Source: Actinopolymorpha sp. NPDC004070
Lineage (GTDB): Bacteria; Actinomycetota; Actinomycetes; Propionibacteriales; Actinopolymorphaceae
DNA: 64,000 nt
Assembly (NCBI RefSeq): GCF_040610475.1
Contig: NZ_JBEXMJ010000001.1
Coordinates: 558,001-622,000, forward strand
Direction: 5' to 3'
The position numbers were made by a program, and so were the translations under genes. Numbering within the stretch: the stretch's first letter is position 1; each line of letters begins with the position of its first letter. Of the stretch, positions 1 through 8,534 are shown piece by piece. The notes beneath the pieces were generated by a model, which did no database searches, had not been told where the DNA came from, and saw only the letters and a list, made by a program, of their open reading frames with translations.

Positions 1-526
1 GGGATCACCCCTGTCTGTGGAGTCGGCTCATCCTAGAGCGTGTGCGTCGGCCGGCCGCGTGCCCGTGGCTGCCCGCGGGTGCACGTGGGCGCAGGGGACG
101 CGGCGCCGGCGGCGCACGGGCCGGCAGGCGCGCCAGGCTCCGGCCCGCCGCACCCACCGTGGGCTCGGCGCCCTGACGGTAGCCGCCCGGCCGGTTCGTG
201 CACCACCCACCACCCGCTCCCGCGGCGCTGGTGCGTGGTCTGTTCACCGGCCGTCGCCGTCCGTACGGACGGCGCGCGCTGATCGTTCCCGCAGGTCGCC
301 GGGGGCCTCGCCGCCGGCCGGCGGTTCATTGGAGGGTGATCATTAAAGGGAAAATTTGCACACGAAATCGGCAGAGTTACTGTCATCGCGCCGTGACAGT
401 CCGTACGATCTCCAGCACGAACCGAGATGGCAGGTGGTTGCCCGGGCCGGGCGGGCCGCCTCCACGATCCATCGACGCAGAGGGCGGGTCCACGCAGACT
501 CGCCGAGAAGGAGAAGAGGGAGGTCG
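1..526. other. Left-edge stretch without a supported gene
   Basis: No reading frame here has convincing start, ribosome site and protein-like composition; the overlapping open frames on both strands are Arg/Pro/Gly-rich and look like GC-rich shadows. Bases 330-420 are clearly less GC-rich than the surroundings and hold an inverted repeat and a possible promoter, listed separately. The first few hundred bases may be the far end of a gene outside the window, but nothing identifies one. Confidence 0.6.
379..409 (+). promoter_or_regulatory. Inverted repeat overlapping a possible promoter
   Basis: ACTGTCA (379-385) and TGACAGT (394-400) form perfect 7-bp arms around an 8-base spacer. A TACGAT hexamer follows at 404-409, and CTGTCA at 380-385 lies 18 bases upstream of it, so the repeat sits where a -35 and spacer would be. 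It lies about 120 bp before the small gene at 527, in a locally AT-richer patch. Operator function is inference; a weak hairpin is the alternative. Confidence 0.35.
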
Positions 527-916
527 ATGTCGATGGCGACGTCATTCGTGGCGTCGACGGCGGTGTCGCCGCACCGGAGCGAGGCACCGGTTTTCGTACC
601 CGGCTACGGATGGGTGGAGTGGTCGAAGGAGCTCCTCGACGCCCAGGCCAGGTATCTGCTGTTGCTCCACCAACCCGACCAGGCGTGGACCAAGCTCCGC
701 CTCGTGGGCACCCGCCGCGTGGACGGGCCACGGTGTCTCTACTGCGCCCAGGAGTGGACCTGCGCGGAGGCGGCGTGGGCCAGTTCCTGGCTGTCGCCGC
801 TGGGACGGCTGTGGCGCAACCCGCGCGACCGCGGCGGTAGACACCGCGCACCCGGGCCGGCCCGGGTGAGTGGGGTCGGAACCGGCCGCCGCGTCGTCTG
901 GGACCGCACCGCCTGA
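527..916 (+). CDS. Small hypothetical protein with CxxC cluster
   Basis: Unrecognised protein of 129 residues. The ATG at 527 is chosen because a long purine-rich ribosome site (AAGGAGAAGAGGGAGG) ends just before it; an in-frame ATG two codons later is also possible. The central part is protein-like, with a Tyr/Trp-rich stretch (GYGVEW-type) near residues 26-31, a leucine-rich helix around 37-47, and a CLYC...C cluster near residues 70-78 that could bind a metal. The C-terminal 30 residues are Arg/Gly-rich and poorly constrained. It stands alone, 230 bp before the epimerase gene, with a candidate promoter and inverted repeat upstream. Function unknown; existence is moderately supported. Confidence 0.5.
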   Translation: MSMATSFVASTAVSPHRSEAPVFVPGYGWVEWSKELLDAQARYLLLLHQPDQAWTKLRLVGTRRVDGPRCLYCAQEWTCAEAAWASSWLSPLGRLWRNPRDRGGRHRAPGPARVSGVGTGRRVVWDRTA

Positions 917-1147
917 CCCCCGACGAGGCCGCACCACGAACGCCACCTGAACGCAACGCGAACGAACGCAACGCCAGCGACAAAACCGCAGCACCACCGC
1001 ACCACCAGCGCCGCGAACCGTTTCACCGAAAGCCGCATCGCCTGAGGACGTCGGGATCGTCCGGGTCGCCCGTGGGGGGCGAAGGGGTGGCTCCGGGCGG
1101 TTCCGGATCGCTCCAGGCGCCGGGCGTACGCCTACTAAGGTGCAGCC

Positions 1148-2158
1148 ATGACCTGGCTCGTCACCGGAGGCGCCGGCTTCATCGGCGCGCACGTCGTCCA
1201 TGCACTCCATGCCGCGGGAGAACAGATCGTCGTGCTCGACGACCTGTCCACCGGGGTGCCCGCCCGGATCGCCGACCTCGACGACGTCCCGCTCGTCCGG
1301 GGGTCGGTGCAGGCGACCAGCCTGGTCGCCAAGCTCCTGCGGGAGTACGAGATCAGCGGCGTCGTGCACGTCGCCGCCAAGAAGCAGCCGGGTGAGTCGG
1401 TCGACAACCCGCTGCTCTACTACCGTGAGAACGTCGGCGGGCTGGAGTCACTGCTGCGGGCGATGACCGACGTGGGCGTGGACGCCCTGGTCTTCTCCTC
1501 CAGCGCCTCGACCTACGGCGACCAGGACACCGACGTCCTGACCGAGGACGCGACCTGCCGGCCGGTCTCCCCGTACGGCGAGACCAAGCTCGTGGGGGAG
1601 TGGCTGATCGCCGACGTGGCCCGAAGCTCCGGCCTGCGGCACATCAGCCTGCGCTACTTCAACGCCGCCGGGTCCGCCGCCCCCGAACTCGCCGACACCG
1701 GCGCGTTCAACCTCATCCCGATGGTGTTCGAACGCCTGACCGCCGGCCTGCCGCCGAAGATCTTCGGCGACGACTACCCGACCCCCGACGGCACCACCAT
1801 CCGCGACTACATCCACGTCGGTGACATCGCCTCGGCACACGTCGCCGCGGCCCGGCACCTCACGGCCGGGCACCAGGCCCGCGAGATCCTCAACGTCGGC
1901 ACCGGCCGGGGGGCGTCCACCCGCGAGATCGTGGAGACCGTCCTCGACGTTTCCGGCTACACCGATCTCAAGCCCGAGATCCTCCCCCGCCGGCCGGGCG
2001 ACCCGGCGGCATCGATCGCCGGCGTCGACCGGATCCGCGAGGTGCTCGGCTGGTCGGCCGCGCACGACATGCGGTCCACGGTCGCGGCGGCCTGGGAGGG
2101 GTGGGTGTTCCACCATCCGGAGGCCCGCCGTGACGACGGGGCCGGGAGCAGGGGATGA
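1148..2158 (+). CDS. galE: UDP-glucose 4-epimerase
   Basis: NAD-dependent epimerase of 336 residues, interconverting UDP-glucose and UDP-galactose in the cytosol and feeding galactose into cell-wall glycans. The N-terminal Rossmann motif TGGAGFIG is at residues 6-13; the catalytic Ser lies in the VFSSSAS stretch and the Tyr-x-x-x-Lys pair is at about Y143/K147 (PYGETK). The C-terminal IRDYIHVGDIASAH stretch is typical of GalE. Length matches the family. The ATG is preceded only by a weak AAGG site. Its TGA overlaps the ATG of the acyl-CoA ligase by four bases, so the two are probably cotranscribed. Related epimerases acting on other UDP-sugars cannot be excluded from sequence alone. Confidence 0.92.
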   Translation: MTWLVTGGAGFIGAHVVHALHAAGEQIVVLDDLSTGVPARIADLDDVPLVRGSVQATSLVAKLLREYEISGVVHVAAKKQPGESVDNPLLYYRENVGGLESLLRAMTDVGVDALVFSSSASTYGDQDTDVLTEDATCRPVSPYGETKLVGEWLIADVARSSGLRHISLRYFNAAGSAAPELADTGAFNLIPMVFERLTAGLPPKIFGDDYPTPDGTTIRDYIHVGDIASAHVAAARHLTAGHQAREILNVGTGRGASTREIVETVLDVSGYTDLKPEILPRRPGDPAASIAGVDRIREVLGWSAAHDMRSTVAAAWEGWVFHHPEARRDDGAGSRG

Positions 2159-4152
2159 GCGAGCAGGGCCGGGTCCTGTGGAGCCCGCCTGCCGACGTCC
2201 TCGACCGCACCAGGATCGGCGACTACCTCCGGTGGCTGGACCGCGAACGCTCGCTGCGGTTCGCCGACTACGCGTCCCTGTGGCGATGGTCGGTGGACGA
2301 CCTGCCGGCGTTCTGGGCCAGCGTGTGGGACTACTTCCAGGTGCGCGGCCGGCGCGGCGACACCGTCCTCACCGGTGACGCCATGCCCGGTGCGCGGTGG
2401 TTCCCCGGCGCCCGGATCAACTATGCCGAGCAGATGCTGGCCGACCTCCCCGACGAGGGGCCGGTGGTGGTGGCCAGGTCGCAGACCCGGGAACCTGTCG
2501 AGCTCACCGCGGCGCAGTTGCGCGCGGAGGTGGCCCGGGCGCGGGCCGGGCTCGTCCGGCTCGGGGTAGGACACGGCGACCGGGTCGCGGCGTACCTCCC
2601 GAACATCCCGGAGACCCTGGTTCTGCTGCTCGCGACCGCCAGCCTGGGCGCGGTGTTCTCCTCCTGCGCACCCGAGTTCGGCACCCGCAGCGTCGTCGAC
2701 CGGTGGAGCCAGATCGGGCCGAAGGTGCTGGTGGCGGTGGACGGCTACCGCTACGGCGCGAAGGACATCGACCGGACCGACGAGCTGGCCGCCATCCGCG
2801 CGGCGCTGCCCACGCTCGCGCACGTGGTCGTGGTGCCCTACCTGTCCGAGGACGCCGCGCGGGGGATACCCGAGGCGAGCTACTGGGCGGACCTGCTGGC
2901 CGGTCCCGACCCGGGCGAGCCGGAGTTCGAGCCGGTGGGGTTCGACCATCCGCTCTACCTCCTGTACTCCTCGGGCACCACCGGGCTGCCCAAGCCGATC
3001 GTGCACGGGCACGGCGGCATCCTGCTGGAGCACCTGAAGACCCTCGCCCTGCACTTCGACCTGGGGCCCGGCGACCGGTTCTTCTGGTTCTCCACCACCG
3101 GCTGGATGATGTGGAACGTCCTGGTGTCCGGGCTGCTCGTCGGCGCCACCGTCGTCCTGGTCGACGGCAACCCCGCCCAGCCCGATCTCGGCCACCTGTG
3201 GCGGCTGGCCGACGAGACCGGCGTGACGTTCTTCGGGACGAGTGCGCCGTTCCTGATGAGCTGCCGCCGGGCCGGGCTGCGTCCGGCCGAGGTGGCCGAC
3301 CTGTCCCGGATCCGCGGTCTGGGGTCGACGGGTGCGCCACTGCCGCCCGAGGGCTTCGGCTGGGTGTACGAAAACGTCAACCCGACCTTGCAGCTGCAGT
3401 CGTTCTCCGGCGGGACGGATCTGTGCACCGGGTTCGTCGGCGGCTCGCCACTGCTTCCGGTGTACGCGGGCGAGCTGTCCTGCGCGTGCCTGGGCGCGGC
3501 CGTCGCGGCGTACGACCCGGCCGGGCACTCTGTCGTCGGGCAGCTGGGCGAGCTGGTGCTGGAGCGGCCGATGCCGTCCATGCCGGTGGGGTTCTGGGGC
3601 GACCCGGACGGCTCCCGCTACCGCGCCGCGTACTTCGCCGACTTCCCCGGTGTGTGGCGGCACGGCGACTGGGTGGAGATCACGCCGCGCGGCACCTGCG
3701 TCATCACCGGCCGCTCCGACGCGACGCTGAAGCGGGGCGGGGTACGCATGGGCACCGCGGAGTTCTACTCCGTGGTCGACGGGTTCCCCGAGATCGCCGA
3801 CAGCCTCGTGGTCCACCTGGAGAACGCCCGGCCCGCGGGCGCCGACACCGACGCCGGTGAGGAGCTGCTGTTGTTCGTCGTCCTCGCCGAGGGTGCCGAA
3901 CTCGACGACGACCTGCGCCGTCGGCTCGCCGCCGACCTGCGCCGCGAGTTGTCGCCCCGGCACGTGCCGGACGAGATAGTCGCCGTGCGTGCGATCCCAC
4001 GAACGCTGTCGGGCAAGAAGCTGGAGGTGCCGGTCAAGCGGATCCTGGAGGGCCGGCCGGTGGAGGAGGCCGCGAGCACCGGCGCGCTGTCCGATCCGGG
4101 CGCGCTCACGGCGTTCGAGGCGTACGCCCGGAGGCGGCGCGACCACCAGTAG
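2155..4152 (+). CDS. Acetoacetate--CoA ligase (acetoacetyl-CoA synthetase)
   Basis: Adenylate-forming enzyme of 665 residues activating acetoacetate (or a close beta-keto acid) to its CoA thioester, ATP to AMP. The phosphate-binding motif LLYSSGTTGLPKP is at about residues 268-280, the extended N-terminal acetyl-CoA-synthetase cap (FADYASLWRWSVDDLPAFW) is present, and the C-terminal catalytic lysine lies in RTLSGKKLEVPVKR (K621). The length near 650-670 and the FWWFSTTGWMMW-like segment fit the acetoacetate-specific subfamily (known as AacS in Streptomyces) better than plain Acs. Starts inside the galE stop (ATGA). The following gene is convergent, 57 bp away. In Streptomyces such enzymes are controlled by lysine acetylation near K621; that is family knowledge only. 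Confidence 0.88.
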   Translation: MSEQGRVLWSPPADVLDRTRIGDYLRWLDRERSLRFADYASLWRWSVDDLPAFWASVWDYFQVRGRRGDTVLTGDAMPGARWFPGARINYAEQMLADLPDEGPVVVARSQTREPVELTAAQLRAEVARARAGLVRLGVGHGDRVAAYLPNIPETLVLLLATASLGAVFSSCAPEFGTRSVVDRWSQIGPKVLVAVDGYRYGAKDIDRTDELAAIRAALPTLAHVVVVPYLSEDAARGIPEASYWADLLAGPDPGEPEFEPVGFDHPLYLLYSSGTTGLPKPIVHGHGGILLEHLKTLALHFDLGPGDRFFWFSTTGWMMWNVLVSGLLVGATVVLVDGNPAQPDLGHLWRLADETGVTFFGTSAPFLMSCRRAGLRPAEVADLSRIRGLGSTGAPLPPEGFGWVYENVNPTLQLQSFSGGTDLCTGFVGGSPLLPVYAGELSCACLGAAVAAYDPAGHSVVGQLGELVLERPMPSMPVGFWGDPDGSRYRAAYFADFPGVWRHGDWVEITPRGTCVITGRSDATLKRGGVRMGTAEFYSVVDGFPEIADSLVVHLENARPAGADTDAGEELLLFVVLAEGAELDDDLRRRLAADLRRELSPRHVPDEIVAVRAIPRTLSGKKLEVPVKRILEGRPVEEAASTGALSDPGALTAFEAYARRRRDHQ

Positions 4153-4209
4153 AACCCGCTCCGGGCCGCTCCGGGCTCTGGGCCGGGCCGGTGCCCGCGG
4201 TCGGCGAGG

Positions 4210-4992
4210 TCAGGCGCCGGGCGTGCCGGCCGCGCGGAGCCGGGTCACGGTGACCTTCTCCACCTCGCAGCGCCGGTCGACCTGCCCGAGGTCGGGGTTG
4301 CGGACCAGGATCACCGACCCCTGCTGGGCGAGCGGTGCCAGCAGCGCTTCCAGGCAGCCGTACGGATCGGCCGGGTTGGCGTCGGTGAGCAGCCGTCCGC
4401 TCGGCTCCAGGCCGATCTCCTCCGCGCGCCTGGTGGCGGCGGCGAGGAGTTCCTCGCCGGTGAGGGTGGCGCCGGGCGTGACCAGCGCGGGCGCGTGTGG
4501 ATCGACCGGGACGTACGCCGTGAACTGGTCGGCGTACCCCGGCACCTCCGCGCCGTAGTCCAGCACTCCCGCCGGCAGCGGCTCGGTGAACGGCCCGCCC
4601 AGCGGGCGCAGCGCGAGCGCCACCGTGTCGCGGGCACCCGCGCCCGGCCCGGCCGTCACCTCGGCCAGCCGGTCGGGGCCGGTGACCAGGATGTCGGGGT
4701 CGCCGCCGGCCCCGTCGTCCAGCGTGACGGTGAGCCCGGCCGACCACGCTGCGAGCATCCACACCGCGCCCTGCCAGTGCGGCGGCAGCATGATCGCCAC
4801 CCGCTCGCCCGGGTCGGTGCCCAGGCCGTCCTGGAGGAGGTTCGCGGTCTTGGCGACCCAGTTGTCCAACGTCGCGAGGGACAGCTCGACGCGTTCGCCG
4901 GTGGCGTCGTCGTAGAAGGTGAGGAACGGGGTCGCCGGGTCGGCCGCCAGGGCCGCGGCCAGCACGCGTGCAGGAGTGTTGGGGGTCGCCAC
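4210..4992 (-). CDS. TIGR03089 family protein (truncated adenylation domain)
   Basis: Protein of 260 residues resembling only the N-terminal half of AMP-dependent ligases: 'PFLTFYDDATGERVELS', 'NLLQDGLGTDPGERVAIMLP' and the nucleotide-fold region are present, but the phosphate-binding loop and the C-terminal lysine domain of true ligases are absent. Such short actinobacterial proteins form a family (TIGR03089) that repeatedly sits beside mannose-1-phosphate guanylyltransferase or LytR-type genes, as it does here. Catalysis is therefore unlikely or unorthodox; function unknown. The start ATG at 4992 faces the divergent guanylyltransferase across about 180 bp, which must hold both promoters. 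Confidence 0.85.
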   Translation of the reverse strand: MATPNTPARVLAAALAADPATPFLTFYDDATGERVELSLATLDNWVAKTANLLQDGLGTDPGERVAIMLPPHWQGAVWMLAAWSAGLTVTLDDGAGGDPDILVTGPDRLAEVTAGPGAGARDTVALALRPLGGPFTEPLPAGVLDYGAEVPGYADQFTAYVPVDPHAPALVTPGATLTGEELLAAATRRAEEIGLEPSGRLLTDANPADPYGCLEALLAPLAQQGSVILVRNPDLGQVDRRCEVEKVTVTRLRAAGTPGA

Positions 4993-5173
4993 CCGCCGAG
5001 CCTAGGCCATGCGCTGGGGCATGCCTCGCGGATCCGGCCTGATCCACCGGACGCCCCGGCCGGGTGGTCGCGATCTCTCGCCGATCATGTACGGCCACGC
5101 TTCGCGACCGATTCGCCACGCCGGGCGGCGTGATCCGCCACGGTGGGCAGGTGTGTCCCGTAGGCTCGCGGTC

Positions 5174-6295
5174 ATGCGGTACGCCGTCATCAACGCGGGG
5201 GGATCCGGCACGAGGTTGTGGCCGCTCTCCCGCGCCAGCTTCCCCAAGCAACTGCTGAGTGTCCGGGGCGGCAAGAGCCTGCTCCGGCTCGCCTACGAGC
5301 GGCTGGAGGGGTTCGTCCCCGACGAGCAGATCTTCGTCTGCGCCGGCACGGCTCACCAACAGGTGATCATGGAGCACCTGCCCGAGCTTCCGGAGGAGAA
5401 CTTCCTCGGCGAGCCGGTCGCCCGCGACACCGCCAATGCGATCGGCCTGGCCTGCGCGGTGATCGTCGAGCGTGATCCGGAGGCGGTGGCCGCGTTCGTC
5501 ACGGCCGACCACGTGATCGAACCCGTGGAGTCGTTCCGCGAGGCGCTCGGCACCGCGTTCGAGACGGTCGAGGCCCACCCGCAGATGCTGGCGACGTTCG
5601 GCGTCCCGCCCACGTCGGCGCACACCGGCCTCGGCTACATCGAACGCGCCGACCCGCTGCCGGACGCGCCCAACAGCGCCGGTCCGGGCGGCGGGCCCGC
5701 GGTGTTCGGCGTCACGGCGTTCACCGAGAAGCCCGACGCCGCGACCGCGCAGGCCTACGTCGCGGGCGGGCGCCACCTGTGGAACTCCGGCATGTTCGTG
5801 TGGCGGGCCGACACCCTGCTCACCCAGCTGCACCGGCACCTGCCCGGCGCCTACGACGGCGTGACCCGGATCGCCAAGGCGTGGGACACCCCCGAGCGGA
5901 CGACCGTCGCGGAGAAGGCCTACGCCGAGCTGCCCAAGATCAGCATCGACTACGCCGTGATGGAGCCGGCGGCGCGGGGCGAGGACGACGCCCGGGTCGT
6001 GGTGGTCCCGATGTCGGTCGACTGGATCGACGTCGGCGCCTGGCCGGCGCTGGCGCGCACGCTCGCCAACGACCCGGCGCACAACGCCAGCAACGCTGTC
6101 ACGGTGCTGGTCGACTCCGAGGGCAACATCGTGGTCAGCGACGACCCCGAGCACCTGGTGGCCACGGTCGGGCTGCGCGACACGATCGTCGTGCACACCC
6201 CGGACGTCACGATGGTCTGCCCGAAGAACGACGCCGAGCGCGTGAAGGATCTCGTGGCCCGGGTTCGCCAGACCCACGGAGATCGGTACGCCTGA
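5174..6295 (+). CDS. manC: Mannose-1-phosphate guanylyltransferase
   Basis: Makes GDP-mannose from GTP and mannose-1-phosphate, the donor for mannosylated lipids, glycoproteins and polysaccharides. The pyrophosphorylase signature GGSGTRLWPLS is at residues 7-17, with FVTADHVI (metal/sugar binding) near 107 and FTEKPD near 185. At 373 residues it is the single-domain form, lacking the phosphomannose-isomerase domain of bifunctional enzymes; separate manA and manB genes occur at 21.2 and 18.5 kb. The ATG at 5174 is chosen because it immediately precedes the conserved MRYAVINAGGSG; further upstream in-frame starts add only a basic tail. The mycobacterial orthologue is called manB, so symbols differ between species. 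Confidence 0.92.
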   Translation: MRYAVINAGGSGTRLWPLSRASFPKQLLSVRGGKSLLRLAYERLEGFVPDEQIFVCAGTAHQQVIMEHLPELPEENFLGEPVARDTANAIGLACAVIVERDPEAVAAFVTADHVIEPVESFREALGTAFETVEAHPQMLATFGVPPTSAHTGLGYIERADPLPDAPNSAGPGGGPAVFGVTAFTEKPDAATAQAYVAGGRHLWNSGMFVWRADTLLTQLHRHLPGAYDGVTRIAKAWDTPERTTVAEKAYAELPKISIDYAVMEPAARGEDDARVVVVPMSVDWIDVGAWPALARTLANDPAHNASNAVTVLVDSEGNIVVSDDPEHLVATVGLRDTIVVHTPDVTMVCPKNDAERVKDLVARVRQTHGDRYA

Positions 6296-6399
6296 CCGCC
6301 GCTCCGGCCGATCACCGCGCTGCCTGATCCCGGGGTGATCGCCGCGTCGGTGTCGATGTCGATGTCGGTGTGCGGCGCCGCGTCCAGCAGACTGGACCC

Positions 6400-7326
6400 A
6401 TGTCCGCGCCGACCGTCGAACGCACCCGCACGGTGGTGACCGACGCTCCGGTCGACCCGGTGCTGACCCTGCGCGGACTCCGGCGTGGCGGCGGCGACCC
6501 CGTGCACCGCACCGGGCCCGACGGCGCGATCTGGCGCGGCACCCGCACCCCCGAGGGCGTGGCCACCGTCGCGGTCTCGGCCCGGCCCGCCGACGGCGCG
6601 ATCGAGGGACGCGCGTGGGGTCCCGGCGCGGGCTGGATCCTCGACCACCTGCCCGGGCTGGTGGGCGCGGAGGACGACCCGGCCGGCTTCGAGCCCGGGC
6701 TCGCGCTGCTGGAACGCCTGCACCGCAGGTTCGCCGGCTGGCGAGTGTGCCGTACGGGCCTGGTGATGGAGTCCCTCACCCCCGCGATCCTGGAGCAGAA
6801 GGTCACCTCCACCGAGGCGTGGCGGTCGTGGCGCGAACTCGTATGGCGGTTCGGTGAGCGCGCGCCCGGCCCGACGCCGTTCCCGCTGTGGGTTCAGCCG
6901 GACGCCCGTACGCTCGCCGGGCTGCCGTCGTGGGAGTGGCACCGCGCGGGAGTCGGTCCGCAGCGGGCCGAGACGCTCGTCCGTTGTGCCCGGGTGGCGA
7001 CGGCCCTGGAGCGGACGGTCGGGCTGGACTTCGCCGAGGTCGAACGCCGGTTGCGCAGCGTCCCCGGGGTCGGGGTGTGGACCGCCGCGGAGGTCATGCA
7101 GCGGGCGCACGGCAACGCCGACGCGGTGTCGGTGGGCGACTTCCACGTCGCCAAGTCGGTGGGCTGGGCGCTGGCCGGTGAACGGTACGACGACGAGACC
7201 ATGCTGGCGGTGCTGGAACGCTGGCGCGGCCACCGCTACCGCGTCACCCGGCTGATCGAACTCGCCGGGATCACCGCACCGCGCCGCGGCCCGCGCTTCT
7301 CCCCGCGCGACTACCGCGCCTTCTGA
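6400..7326 (+). CDS. AlkA-like DNA-3-methyladenine glycosylase (HhH-GPD)
   Basis: Base-excision repair glycosylase of 308 residues in the helix-hairpin-helix superfamily. The hairpin is at LRSVPGVGVWTAAEVM (about residues 219-234), followed by the glycine/proline-less loop and the aspartate of DAVSVGDFHVAK (near 246-250), which is the expected catalytic Asp. The N-terminal half is the beta-rich AlkA-type domain, and TPAILEQKVTSTEAW is the usual helical linker. The ATG at 6400 has no clear ribosome site; initiation from a leaderless or weak site is likely. The gene's 3' end overlaps the convergent fbiB end by 16 bp. Substrate is presumably alkylated purines, by family. Confidence 0.85.
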   Translation: MSAPTVERTRTVVTDAPVDPVLTLRGLRRGGGDPVHRTGPDGAIWRGTRTPEGVATVAVSARPADGAIEGRAWGPGAGWILDHLPGLVGAEDDPAGFEPGLALLERLHRRFAGWRVCRTGLVMESLTPAILEQKVTSTEAWRSWRELVWRFGERAPGPTPFPLWVQPDARTLAGLPSWEWHRAGVGPQRAETLVRCARVATALERTVGLDFAEVERRLRSVPGVGVWTAAEVMQRAHGNADAVSVGDFHVAKSVGWALAGERYDDETMLAVLERWRGHRYRVTRLIELAGITAPRRGPRFSPRDYRAF

Positions 7327-8534
7327 GCCCTCGTCCCGGCAGCGCCGATCGCCAGTGCCCCGATCGGTTCGGCGTCCGCGGGCAGGACGTGGCGTACCGC
7401 GGGCGCGGCGACCTCGGCCGGCAGCCACTGGCAGGCGAGCCCCTCGACCACGCAGGAACGCACCAGCCGCTCGCGCAGTCCGCCGGCCCCGAGGAGGGCG
7501 TCGGTACGGCCCGACCCGCCGTCCGCGCGGACGTGGACGACGACCAGGACGGGTATCGAGGAGGGCAGGCCGAGCGCGTCCAGGATCGGCTTGAGATCCC
7601 GCGCCTCGGTGATCTCGACCGCGCCCCAGCGGCTGTGCGCCCCCGGCTCGGCCAGGTCGGCCAGGTCGGCCAGGTCGGCCTGTTCGGCCGGCTCGGTGGA
7701 CTCGGCCGGCTCACCGATCACTCCGGACAGCGCCCGGCGTACCTGGTCGGCGTCCACCGCCACGTCGGCCGGCGGTCCGGTGGTGACCGGGAGCCGCAGT
7801 GCCTCCCGCCGGGCCTCCCGCGCGCCGAGCCGGAACATGTCGTCCTCGGCGGACCGGACCAGGGCACGCACGCCCGGCCCGTCCTCGTCGGTGACCAGCG
7901 CGGCGAGTCCGCGGACGATCGCCACCGGGACCTGCGCGCTCTTCCCCTTGACGAGTTCGGCCGCGCCGGCGATCTCGTCGGCGTGCGCGGGGGCGGTGAC
8001 GACGAGCTCGTTGCCGTACGCGTCGACCCGGCCGCGGTGCTCCTCGACCACGCGTACGCCGGCGGCGCCGATGGCGAGGTCGGTCTGGCCGAGCCGCCAG
8101 GGCCGGCCGAAGGTGTCGGTGACCACGACGCCGATCCGTACGCCGAGGCGTTCGGTCAGCCCTCGCCGCAGCCTGCGCGCGGAGTCGTCGGAGTCCAGCG
8201 GCAGCAGCAGCAACCGGCCGGGCTCGACGTTGGACGCGTCCACGCCGGCGGCGGCCATCACGAACCCGTGCCGGGTCTGGACGATCTGGGTGGGTCCGCG
8301 TTCGGCGACCACGCGTACGGTCTCGGAGCGGATCGCGGCGAACCGGTCGTCCCCGGCGACCACGCGGCCCTCGGACTTGCTGACGATCTTGCTGGACACC
8401 ACGATCACGTCGCCGTCGCGGACGTCGGTGGCGTGCTCGGCCACCAGGGCGGCGAGATCGTCACCGGCCCGGACCTCGGGGATCCCGAGGACGGGGGTGA
8501 CGAGGATCGAGCCGGTACGCGGGTCGTCGCTCAC
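7311..8534 (-). CDS. fbiB: Coenzyme F420-0:L-glutamate ligase, shrunken C-terminal domain
   Basis: Adds gamma-linked glutamates to F420-0 in the cytosol. Residues 1 to about 245 are a full CofE domain (VTPVLGIPEV, GDVIVVSSKIVSKSEGR, VVTDTFGRPWRLGQTDLAIG, HADEIAGAAELVKGK). The remaining 160 residues correspond to the nitroreductase-like domain of mycobacterial FbiB (about 200 residues), but the arginine-rich FMN/F420 motif is missing; only the ends (AHSRWGAVEIT and CVVEGLACQWLP...IGALAIG) are recognisable, separated by a low-complexity ADLADLADLA run encoded by a 9-bp repeat near 7650-7680. The start is GTG, overlapping the fbiA stop as GTGA, so the two are translationally coupled. Confidence 0.88.
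   Translation of the reverse strand: MSDDPRTGSILVTPVLGIPEVRAGDDLAALVAEHATDVRDGDVIVVSSKIVSKSEGRVVAGDDRFAAIRSETVRVVAERGPTQIVQTRHGFVMAAAGVDASNVEPGRLLLLPLDSDDSARRLRRGLTERLGVRIGVVVTDTFGRPWRLGQTDLAIGAAGVRVVEEHRGRVDAYGNELVVTAPAHADEIAGAAELVKGKSAQVPVAIVRGLAALVTDEDGPGVRALVRSAEDDMFRLGAREARREALRLPVTTGPPADVAVDADQVRRALSGVIGEPAESTEPAEQADLADLADLAEPGAHSRWGAVEITEARDLKPILDALGLPSSIPVLVVVHVRADGGSGRTDALLGAGGLRERLVRSCVVEGLACQWLPAEVAAPAVRHVLPADAEPIGALAIGAAGTRAQKAR

Noticed and set aside
33..983. Long minus-strand frame at the left edge
   Set aside because: Arg/Pro/Gly-rich, no ribosome site, conflicts with the better-supported small gene at 527.
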